This document shows positions 51,127-58,200 of a stretch of DNA of 64,000 bases, piece by piece. Source of the DNA: Holophagales bacterium (lineage in GTDB: Bacteria; Acidobacteriota; Thermoanaerobaculia; UBA5066). The stretch spans positions 186,001 through 250,000 of the forward strand of contig JADKBZ010000005.1 in NCBI GenBank assembly GCA_016714815.1, read 5' to 3'. A model generated the notes under the pieces. The model was not told the DNA's origin. It saw nothing but the letters and a program-made list of their open reading frames with translations, and ran no database searches. The position numbers were made by a program, and so were the translations under genes. The number at the start of each line of letters is the position of its first letter. Position 1 is the stretch's first letter.

Positions 51127-52554
51127 TCACCTCCTTCCGTCAGTGGAGTTATCCGACGCGTTGTCAGATGCGGCTTCGAGCAGGAGCGCTCGGGTGGCGA
51201 GTCGGTAGATCTCGCACCGGTAGTGGACGCCGGCCGAAGAGCCAGTGTTCTCGCCGTATTCGTGCGTGAGGTAGCAGCCGCCGCGGCAGACGCCCTCGAT
51301 CTCGCAGCCTATGCAGGCTTCGATGTTGCCAACGGCCCGAGAAGCGGCGAGCTTCGTGTACCCGTCTGAGGAGAGGACGCTTGGAAACGCCTCGAGGGTC
51401 CCAACCTGCTGGGCGCTGTACGAGCAGGCGGTGATCGCCCCCGACGGGAGGACGTTGAGGCCCGTCCCCGAGAAGGCGTTGCAGGCGAAGGTGTTGTGAT
51501 ACTTGGGCTTGGGACTCGGAATCATCGCATTGAACGGCTTTTCCCACATACCCGTCACCGTGATCCCCCGGTCGTGCCCGAGGGCACGGAGTCGGAAGAG
51601 CACATCGACGACGTCCGCGGGAGAGCGATGGAGCGATGCGATCAGGTCGGGCTCGACCGTGCAGGTCCGAATCCCTCGCGATGCCAGGAAGTCGAAGTAG
51701 GACCCGTCGATGCGGTCAATGTTCCCCTCCGTGAGGGTAAGGCTGATCATCCTGATCGGGCGCCGGACACGAGCCAGGTGATCCCAACCGGCGATGATCT
51801 CGGCGAACGTGCCACGACCGGAGACGTGCGTCCGGACGGAGTCGTTCGCCTCAGCGAGACCGTCGAGGCTCGTCGTGACGAGGATACGGTGCTTCGCGAT
51901 GAATCGCGCGCGCTCCTTCGTGATGAGGGAGCAGTTCGTGTTCGTCGAGAAGCGGAACGTCAGACTCTTGCCGTAGGTGTCGAGAGCGTACTCGATGCTC
52001 CGTTGGAGCACCTCCCAGTTGAGGAGTGGCTCGCGGCCGCCGAAGTAGATTTCAACAGTCTTGTGGCCGTGTGCGCGTGCCGCGACGACGAGCGCGTCGA
52101 TCGCGACCTGTGCGACTGGCCACGGCATCTTCCGGACGGTCGTCTGTCGACCGGACGTCTCTGCGAGTTTCCGAGCGAGGCAGAAGTCGCAGCCGAAGTT
52201 GCAGGCTTCATCGAGGATGAGGCCGAGGGCCATCAGGTTCTCGCCGCGCCGAGCGCGGTCGAGCGTCAGTTGGACCCTGCGACGGATCGCCGCGCGCTCG
52301 TCCGTTCCTCGGCGGACGAGGAAACCCGCATCAGTGAAGGTGCGGACCCGTCGCAAGAAGTTGCGAGAGGGCCGTTGTGCTCGGGCGGTGCCGACGGACG
52401 TCGGCGTCTCGAACGCGTGGAGGAGCGCCAGGACCGGCTCGTCCACGACCGTCGGGTTTCCGAGGAGCGAGTGGTACACGATGTGATTCGCACCGTGCGG
52501 GAGAACGACGACGTGTTGAGAGCGGACGAGAATGGTACGGTCGGTGAATTGCAC
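51127..52554 (-). CDS. Radical SAM/SPASM peptide maturase
   Basis: A 475-residue enzyme. Residues 1-85 resemble a PqqD-like RiPP recognition element (ILVRSQHVVVLPHGANHIVY, then helices ending TFTDAGFLV). The radical SAM cluster motif is CNFGCDFC (Cys 118, 122, 125; CX3CX2C), with YFGGREPLL as the GGE-like motif. The SPASM domain has Cys 358, 377, 414, 417, 423, 427 and 447, including the diagnostic CX2CX5CX3C. Such enzymes install thioether, C-C or other crosslinks in RiPP peptides. The GTG start at 52554 has AGGAGG six bases upstream; longer starts lack one. Three precursor genes follow. Confidence 0.9.
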   Translation of the reverse strand: MQFTDRTILVRSQHVVVLPHGANHIVYHSLLGNPTVVDEPVLALLHAFETPTSVGTARAQRPSRNFLRRVRTFTDAGFLVRRGTDERAAIRRRVQLTLDRARRGENLMALGLILDEACNFGCDFCLARKLAETSGRQTTVRKMPWPVAQVAIDALVVAARAHGHKTVEIYFGGREPLLNWEVLQRSIEYALDTYGKSLTFRFSTNTNCSLITKERARFIAKHRILVTTSLDGLAEANDSVRTHVSGRGTFAEIIAGWDHLARVRRPIRMISLTLTEGNIDRIDGSYFDFLASRGIRTCTVEPDLIASLHRSPADVVDVLFRLRALGHDRGITVTGMWEKPFNAMIPSPKPKYHNTFACNAFSGTGLNVLPSGAITACSYSAQQVGTLEAFPSVLSSDGYTKLAASRAVGNIEACIGCEIEGVCRGGCYLTHEYGENTGSSAGVHYRCEIYRLATRALLLEAASDNASDNSTDGRR

Positions 52555-52732
52555 GGGTGTCCTCCTAGTTCGACGTGTGGGGTGGGAGGTGCGCGTGCAG
52601 CCCCCGGGTGCGCGGAGGCTCATGAGGGGAAACGCCGAGGTGGCGCTTGCGAACCTCGAGGGGAGCCAACGGCGGTGAACGCGAGGGTGCTACGCGTCGT
52701 GCGTCGTGTGAACCGTGATGGGAATGTCCATG

Positions 52733-52785
52733 ACCTAAGGTCCAGGTGTGCCGATACCCTACTCCCGACCAAAATTCCTTGTCAA
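52733..52785 (-). promoter_or_regulatory. RiPP-operon promoter with shared operator-like motif
   Basis: Minus-strand promoter: -35 TTGACA (52780-52785), 18 bases, -10-like TAGGGT (52756-52761), then five bases and the motif ACCTAAGGTCCAGGTGTG (52733-52750, plus reading). The five-base gap from -10 to motif is the same as in the copA1 and copper-operon promoters. The motif would cover the transcription start, as a repressor site would. Confidence 0.68.
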
Positions 52786-52919
52786 TAGGCAGTGGCAATT
52801 CGCCGCCCCGATCACCGTATCGATTTCATTCGTACTTCATATCGAGTCAAACGTGCGGTGTGCCGTAGAGAAAAGGCCCCGGACAGTGCAGCACTGCCCG
52901 GGGCGTGGGAGAAGGAAAC

Positions 52920-55646
52920 CTAGTAGAAGGGATAGCAGTGTGGCCAGTCGGGCCGGAATTCGCTCTTTGGAGCGGGCGGTAGCGTTCTGCTTTCCGTCAC
53001 CTGTGTGGGACGGAATCGCCGCAGGAGGAGAGCGTTGGTGACGACCGAAACGGAGCTGAGGGCCATGGCGAGACCTGCGAGCTCCGGTCGGAGAACGAGC
53101 CCCGCCCAGGCGAATGCCCGAGCAGCGACGGGAATACCGAGGATGTTATAGGCGAAGGAGAAGAAGAGGTTCTGCTTGATCTTCGCCACTGTGGCGCGAC
53201 TCAGGCGGATCGCTGTCGCGACGTCCCTGACGTCGCTCTTCATGAGGATAATGCCGCCGGCCTCCATGGCGACGTCTGCGCCGGAACCCATGACGATTCC
53301 GAGGTCTGCCTGGGCGAGTGCCGGGGCGTCGTTCACGCCGTCACCGACCATTGCGACGACGTGTCCTTCACGCTGGAGGGAGCGAACGACCTCGACCTTG
53401 CGATCGGGGAGAACGCCGGCGTGAACCTCGGCGATACCGAGGAGCCTGCCGACCGCGTCGGCCGTCCGCGGCGTATCGCCGGAGAGGAGGACCAGGCGGA
53501 GTCCGAGTTGTCGCAGCTCGTCGATCGCAGGGAGGGCGGAAGGTTTGAGCGCGTCAGTGACCGCGAGGGTCCCGACGTGCTGTCCCGAGATGGCGAGGAG
53601 GAGGACCGTCTTCCCGTCCGCCTCGAAGGAGGAGAGCTGCACCTCGTCGCAGACCTCGATGTCCGCCTGCGTGAGGAGTGCTCGATTTCCGAGGAGGAGC
53701 GACCCCGGTTCCGCGGTCGCTTGGACTCCGTGACCTGGTAGAGCGCGGAAGTTGGTAACGGTGAGGGGGGTGAGCTCGCGTGCTTTCGCAGCCGCGAGGA
53801 TGGCGGAAGCGAGCGGGTGCTCGGAGCGCTCTTCGAGGCCGGCCGCAATGCGGACGATCTGATCGGAATGGAATGATGAGTCGTGGACGAGGATGTCCGT
53901 CACCGTGGGCTTGCCGGCGGTGACAGTACCGGTCTTGTCGAAGATGATGGTGTCGACCTTGCAAGCGGTCTCAAGCGGCTCGCCGCCTTTGACCAGGATG
54001 CCGAGTTCCGCCCCGCGGCCGGTTCCGACCATTATGGCAGTGGGAGTCGCCAGGCCGAGCGCACAGGGGCAGGAGATGACGATGATGCCGACGAAGGTGA
54101 GTAACGCTGTCTCGGCGCTCGCACCGAGGAGGATGTACCAGGTAAGCGCGCTGATAATTGCCAGCGCAACGACGGAGGGAACGAAGACAGCCGAGACGCG
54201 GTCGGCGAGCCCCTGGATCGACGCTTTCGACCCCTGGGCCTCCTCGACGAGCGTCATAATCCGTGCGAGGGCGGTGCCGGCTCCGGTTCCCGTCACCTGG
54301 AGCTCGATGCTCCCGGTACCGTTCATCGTGCCGGCATACGCCCGATCCCCTGGGTGCTTCTCGACGGGTAGACTCTCACCGGTGAGCATCGACTCGTCGA
54401 TGGCAGTCGCACCGGAGGTAACGGTCCCGTCGACTGGGATTTGCTCACCTGGTCGGACGAGGACGATGTCGGCGGTAGCGACCTGCTCGATGGGTAGGTC
54501 GATGGCCGTGCCGTCGCGCAGGACGCGGGCAGTCTTGGGCTGGAGCTTGGCGAGGCGTTCGATGGCCTCGCTGGCCTTACCCTTTGCGCGTGCCTCGAGG
54601 AACTTGCCCAGGCAGATGAACGTGATGAGCATGGCCGACGTCTCGAAGTACAGGTCGGGGATCATGCCCGCGTGTGGGCCGAGCAGCGTGCCCGACTGCG
54701 CGACGTAGCGTGCGTATGCGTACAGACTCGCGAGGTAGGCTGTGGTGGTACCGAGGGCGACGAGCGTATCCATGGTCGCGGTGCGCAGGCGCAGAGCGGA
54801 CCAAGCCCCCTTGTAGAACGGGGAGCCTACCCAGAACTGAACCGGCGTAGCGAGGAGCAGGCTTACGATTCCCGCCCACGGCATGAGGACGTGGACGAGA
54901 GGGGCCGACGGCCAGAGGTCGAAGGCCATGAAGAGGAGCAGCGGCGCGGACAGTGCGGCGCTGAGGATCGTGCGCTGACGCCAGGACCGGATTTCCTTTG
55001 TCCGGTGCGTGGCGCCGATGCCGGTGGTTCCTGGAGCGACGCGTTCCGCGGTGAATCCCATCGTTGAGATCGCCGCAGCCACACCATCGGCGGTGATTGT
55101 CGCCGGGTCGTGTGTGACACGTGCCTTGGCGGCGTTGAAGTTCACCGTGACGGCACGGACTCCGGGGCGTTTACCCAGCTGATGCTCGATGAGGTTCGCG
55201 CAGCTGACGCAATGCATTCCGCCGATCGCGTAGACGTCGACCTGCGACGCTGATGCGGCGACGGATGAAGAGACGACAACGACCGGTGCGGCAGGAACGA
55301 CGGTGAGGATCGGGGCGACATTGTCGCCCTCACGGACGGCGGCGATAAAGTCCCCCGATGCCTGGATAGTGGCTCGGAGTGCATCTGCGCTCGTGACGGC
55401 AGGGTCGAAGGCGGCGCGGGCGATCCGCGTTGGAAAATCGACGGACGCCGCACTGACGCCCACTGCGTCGCTGAGCAGGCCAATGATGTGCTTGCTGCAG
55501 CTGGTGCAGGTCATCCCGGTGATGTCCCACGCAACGATCTCGTTCCGCACGACGGCGGGCAGGATCACCCCCAATCCGGTATAGACGCCCAGGAAGGGCG
55601 CTGAGGGGTGGACAAGACGGTACTTTGGATCGTGGTCTTTGGTCAC
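52920..55646 (-). CDS. copA: Cu+-exporting P1B-type ATPase (CopA-like, first copy)
   Basis: A 908-residue P1B-ATPase. Two N-terminal HMA domains carry GMTCTSC (Cys 47/50) and GMHCVSC (Cys 146/149). The TM6 metal motif is ISCPCALGLATP (CPC at 526-528), the phosphorylation site FDKTGT (Asp 570), the HP motif SEHPLASAI, and the ATP hinge GDGVNDAPALA. The CPC plus TM7-8 pattern (FSFAYNILGIPVAARAF; MALSSVSVVTNALLL) fits Cu+/Ag+ exporters. The GTG start at 55646 has AAAGGAG six bases upstream. A short Cys/His tail (PDWPHCYPFY) ends the protein. It shares its upstream region with the divergent csoR gene. Confidence 0.93.
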   Translation of the reverse strand: MTKDHDPKYRLVHPSAPFLGVYTGLGVILPAVVRNEIVAWDITGMTCTSCSKHIIGLLSDAVGVSAASVDFPTRIARAAFDPAVTSADALRATIQASGDFIAAVREGDNVAPILTVVPAAPVVVVSSSVAASASQVDVYAIGGMHCVSCANLIEHQLGKRPGVRAVTVNFNAAKARVTHDPATITADGVAAAISTMGFTAERVAPGTTGIGATHRTKEIRSWRQRTILSAALSAPLLLFMAFDLWPSAPLVHVLMPWAGIVSLLLATPVQFWVGSPFYKGAWSALRLRTATMDTLVALGTTTAYLASLYAYARYVAQSGTLLGPHAGMIPDLYFETSAMLITFICLGKFLEARAKGKASEAIERLAKLQPKTARVLRDGTAIDLPIEQVATADIVLVRPGEQIPVDGTVTSGATAIDESMLTGESLPVEKHPGDRAYAGTMNGTGSIELQVTGTGAGTALARIMTLVEEAQGSKASIQGLADRVSAVFVPSVVALAIISALTWYILLGASAETALLTFVGIIVISCPCALGLATPTAIMVGTGRGAELGILVKGGEPLETACKVDTIIFDKTGTVTAGKPTVTDILVHDSSFHSDQIVRIAAGLEERSEHPLASAILAAAKARELTPLTVTNFRALPGHGVQATAEPGSLLLGNRALLTQADIEVCDEVQLSSFEADGKTVLLLAISGQHVGTLAVTDALKPSALPAIDELRQLGLRLVLLSGDTPRTADAVGRLLGIAEVHAGVLPDRKVEVVRSLQREGHVVAMVGDGVNDAPALAQADLGIVMGSGADVAMEAGGIILMKSDVRDVATAIRLSRATVAKIKQNLFFSFAYNILGIPVAARAFAWAGLVLRPELAGLAMALSSVSVVTNALLLRRFRPTQVTESRTLPPAPKSEFRPDWPHCYPFY

Positions 55647-55750
55647 AGTGTGCTCCTTTCATGAAGGTGTGCTTTGTTGCTGTCGGTATCGTGCGCAGCG
55701 CACCCGACGTCGGACGGGGTGGCAGCTGCGCGCCGTGATGTCAATCCACT

Positions 55751-55802
55751 ACCTGAGGTGAAGGTGTATCTCCTCTGTACCAGGCATGCGTCACGACGTC
55801 AA
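55751..55802 (-). promoter_or_regulatory. copA promoter with shared operator-like motif
   Basis: Minus-strand -35 TTGACG (55797-55802), 17 bases, -10 TACAGA (55774-55779), five bases, then the motif ACCTGAGGTGAAGGTGTA at 55751-55768 (plus reading). The first copper ATPase begins about 100 bases further downstream. Confidence 0.7.
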
Positions 55803-55861
55803 GGAACGGGCTACGACGGACGTGCGATCTCACGTTCAGTTCACGCCCAGTCTTGACCACC

Positions 55862-55892
55862 ACCTCTGGTAGGGGTACTGTGGATGTACAAT
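55862..55892 (+). promoter_or_regulatory. csoR promoter region with shared operator-like motif
   Basis: The motif ACCTCTGGTAGGGGTACT (55862-55879) lies seven bases upstream of a TACAAT -10-like box (55887-55892), so here it would occupy the -35 region of the plus-strand csoR transcript. It is the least conserved of the four copies in its 3' end. Confidence 0.55.
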
Positions 55893-55912
55893 ACTCCCTC
55901 AACCTCCTCGTC

Positions 55913-56203
55913 ATGACCACCATGCTCCCGAAGAACGCCGCCGCTGTCCGTCTCTCCGTGAAGAAGGCCCGCGGCATGCTCGAGAAGGTCGAGACGATGC
56001 TCGGCGAGCAGCGCTACTGCATCGACATCGCGCAACAGGTCAACGCGACGATCGGCCTCCTCCGGGGGATGAACAAAGAGATTCTCGTGAGCCACCTGCA
56101 GACCTGTGGGGCGCACAAACTTAGTTCGAAGGTCTCCCGCGTCCGCGACGAGTTCATCGATGAGGTGCTTCGTGTCACGGACGTCACGAGCCGCAAGTCC
56201 TGA
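55913..56203 (+). CDS. csoR: CsoR-family copper-sensing repressor
   Basis: A 96-residue all-helical DUF156 protein. The predicted Cu+ ligands fall at Cys36 (QRYCIDIAQQ), His61 and Cys65 (SHLQTCG), the same C-H-C pattern and spacing as mycobacterial CsoR. The first helix (VRLSVKKARGMLEKVETML) is divergent from the usual RLxRIxGQxRGI. It would release DNA when it binds Cu+. The ATG at 55913 is chosen because the family starts there; upstream codons overlap its own promoter. It probably controls the shared motif sites, though this regulator-site link is inferred. Confidence 0.87.
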   Translation: MTTMLPKNAAAVRLSVKKARGMLEKVETMLGEQRYCIDIAQQVNATIGLLRGMNKEILVSHLQTCGAHKLSSKVSRVRDEFIDEVLRVTDVTSRKS

Positions 56204-56223
56204 TCACACCAACCCCTGCCCCC

Positions 56224-56994
56224 ATGGCGCACCACCCCGCACACGGCGCGATCAACCTCCCCATCCGCGGCATGACCTGCCGCTCGTGCGAGCTTCTGCT
56301 CGAGGAGTCTCTTGGAGCTGTCCCCGGGGTGAAGCACGTCCGCGTCCGCCGAACCCGAAGCTCCGCCACGATTGTCATCGGTGACCAGCCGGTCGACGAG
56401 GCATCCCTCGAGCGAGCCGTCGAAGAGGCGGGCTACAGCGTCGGCCACGAGCACGTCCCGTGGTTCAGCCGCGATATTGCCGCGTACTTCCACGTCTTCC
56501 TCGGGATCGCCATCCTCGGGATCGTGGCGCTCAGCCTGGCGCTCGGCGGTTTCTCCTTGCCGTCCTTCGGGACCAGTTCGACGTCCATGACCTTCTCCGT
56601 TGCCCTCGTGGTCGGGCTTACAGCGGGTTTCTCGACCTGCATGGCGCTCATCGGCGGCCTCGTGCTCGCAGTCTCAGCACGCTTTTCGAAGGACAACCAC
56701 CACTTAACGCGTTGGCAGAAGTTTCAGCCGCACCTTGCGTTCAATACCGGACGAGTCGTTGGGTTCGGGATCCTGGGGGGCTCCTCGGCTCGCTCGGCTC
56801 CGTCCTCCAGCTCAGCGACCGCGTCATCGCGATGCTCACGCTCGTCGTTGGCCTCGTCATGCTCCTCATTGGTATCAAGATTACCGAGGTCTCCCCGCGG
56901 ATCGCGCGCTTCACGCCGACGCTGCCACGCTTCCTCCAGTGGAAGCGTGGTGACGCGCTCCGCTCCAGCCCGCCAGTCGTCGGGGCGGTCATGA
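56224..56994 (+). CDS. HMA-TauE/SafE-like copper transport protein, 5' part (frameshifted)
   Basis: The in-frame part, to about residue 185, starts with an HMA domain (LPIRGMTCRSCELLLEESLG, CxxC) and then transmembrane helices (FHVFLGIAILGIVALSLAL; SVALVVGLTAGFSTCMALIG) of the DsbD_2/sulfite-exporter-like fold. At the G-tract 56775-56780 the frame breaks; one extra G would give GILGGLLGSLGSVLQLSD and lead into the 56832-57938 frame. After that point this frame is Ser/Arg-rich noise. As corrected the protein would be about 570 residues ending in two cupredoxins. Confidence 0.78.
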   Translation: MAHHPAHGAINLPIRGMTCRSCELLLEESLGAVPGVKHVRVRRTRSSATIVIGDQPVDEASLERAVEEAGYSVGHEHVPWFSRDIAAYFHVFLGIAILGIVALSLALGGFSLPSFGTSSTSMTFSVALVVGLTAGFSTCMALIGGLVLAVSARFSKDNHHLTRWQKFQPHLAFNTGRVVGFGILGGSSARSAPSSSSATASSRCSRSSLASSCSSLVSRLPRSPRGSRASRRRCHASSSGSVVTRSAPARQSSGRS

Positions 56995-57938
56995 GTGGCG
57001 CCCTCACGTTCTTCCTGCCGTGCGGCTTCACGCTGGCGATGCAGCTGGCAGCGATGAACTCTGGGAGCTTCGGGGCCGGAGCGCTCATTATGGCGGCCTT
57101 CGCCCTAGGGACAGCTCCGGGCCTCCTCGGTGTCGGCGGTCTCACGTCGGTCGTGCACGGACGGTTCGCGAAGGTGTTCTTCGCTACGGCGGGCGTACTC
57201 GTCATTGGACTCGGGGTCTTCAATCTCCGCACTGGCTACGCCGCACTCTTTCCGCCAACGGCGACTGCTGGTGTCGTCCTCGAGACGCCCCCGGCCGATG
57301 TCGCAGCCACCACCGAAACAATCACGATGACACAGAACGGGGGCGGCTACTCCCCGAGCGTCCTCACGGTCCACGCCGGCTCGCGCGTGCGCTGGGTGAT
57401 CACCTCGACTGACGCCTACACGTGCGCCAGTGCACTCCGGGTGCCGTCGCTCGGGATCTCCAAGCAGCTCGCGGCTGGCGAGAACGTTATCGAGTTCATC
57501 CCCGATAAGGAAGGCAACATTCCGTTCAACTGCTCCATGGGGATGTACCGCGGCACGATCAAGGTGCTGCCGCGCCAGAGCGCAGTGGTTCCTCCAGCCG
57601 CGGCGACTACCCCCCAGAAATCGGCGTCACCATCACCGCCACCCACAGGGGACTCGGCGACCGCGACCGAAACAATCACGATGACACAGAACGGGGGCGG
57701 CTACTCCCCGAGCGTCCTCACGGTCCACGCCGGCTCGCGCGTGCGCTGGGTGATCACCTCGACTGACGCCTACACGTGCGCCAGTGCACTCCGGGTGCCG
57801 TCGCTCGGCATCTCCAAGCAGCTCGCGGCTGGCGAGAACGTTATCGAGTTCATCCCCGATAAGGAAGGCAACATTCCGTTCAACTGCTCCATGCGCATGT
57901 ACCGCCGCACGATCAATGTCCTCCCACGTCCCACGTAA
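56832..57938 (+). CDS. TauE/SafE-like membrane segment with two cupredoxin domains, 3' part
   Basis: Continues the preceding gene after the frameshift. Helices MLTLVVGLVMLLIGIKI, GALTFFLPCGFTLAMQLA (a Cys-containing FxPCG motif seen in DsbD/CcdA-like folds) and VFFATAGVLVIGLGVFNL are followed by two cupredoxin-like domains of about 85 residues. Each has YSPSVLTVHAGSRVRWVI, the Cys-containing YTCASALRVPSL and FNCSM with a following Met. The two domains are nearly identical and joined by a Pro/Ser linker. The arrangement fits a copper export or periplasmic delivery protein. The 56832 start is only the first ATG after the break. Confidence 0.78.
   Translation: MLTLVVGLVMLLIGIKITEVSPRIARFTPTLPRFLQWKRGDALRSSPPVVGAVMSGALTFFLPCGFTLAMQLAAMNSGSFGAGALIMAAFALGTAPGLLGVGGLTSVVHGRFAKVFFATAGVLVIGLGVFNLRTGYAALFPPTATAGVVLETPPADVAATTETITMTQNGGGYSPSVLTVHAGSRVRWVITSTDAYTCASALRVPSLGISKQLAAGENVIEFIPDKEGNIPFNCSMGMYRGTIKVLPRQSAVVPPAAATTPQKSASPSPPPTGDSATATETITMTQNGGGYSPSVLTVHAGSRVRWVITSTDAYTCASALRVPSLGISKQLAAGENVIEFIPDKEGNIPFNCSMRMYRRTINVLPRPT
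57312..57894. repeat. Duplicated cupredoxin domain at DNA level
   Basis: Segments 57312-57540 and 57666-57894 (229 bp each) are identical by eye except one base (CTCGGGATC versus CTCGGCATC), then diverge after the shared FNCSM codons. The period is 354 bp. This is a recent within-gene duplication of one cupredoxin domain. Confidence 0.88.
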
Positions 57939-57950
57939 TCCCCCGTCGCC

Positions 57951-58187
57951 ATGACCACCCGATTCCGCATCACCCCGCTGCACTGGGACTCGTGCGTGAA
58001 GTTCTGCACGCTGAAGTTCACGAAGATCGAGGGCGTCTCGTCCGTGATGATCGATCTCGCCTCAGGAGACGCTTCCGTCGAGTCCGACCGGGCCGTGTTG
58101 ATCGAGCAGCTCCAGCACGCGCTCGAGGGGACCGATTACACAGTTTCCCCGGTAGCCCCTGCGGAGTCCGAAGTCCCAGCGGCCTGA
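57951..58187 (+). CDS. HMA-fold copper chaperone-like protein with CXXXC
   Basis: A 78-residue protein. It has the beta-alpha-beta pattern of an HMA domain (HWDSCVKFCTLKFTKIEGVS, SVMIDLASGDASVESD) but the metal loop is SCVKFC, i.e. CXXXC instead of CXXC. It is sandwiched between the cupredoxin membrane protein (12 bases) and the second copper ATPase (13 bases), the typical place for a CopZ chaperone. Whether a CXXXC loop binds Cu+ with normal affinity is unknown. Confidence 0.72.
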   Translation: MTTRFRITPLHWDSCVKFCTLKFTKIEGVSSVMIDLASGDASVESDRAVLIEQLQHALEGTDYTVSPVAPAESEVPAA

Positions 58188-58200
58188 TCCTGATCCTCCT

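Noticed and set aside
50764..52554. Methanobactin cluster
   Set aside because: The peptide length and Cys content are reminiscent, but no MbnB/MbnC-type proteins are present and the enzyme is a radical SAM/SPASM protein.
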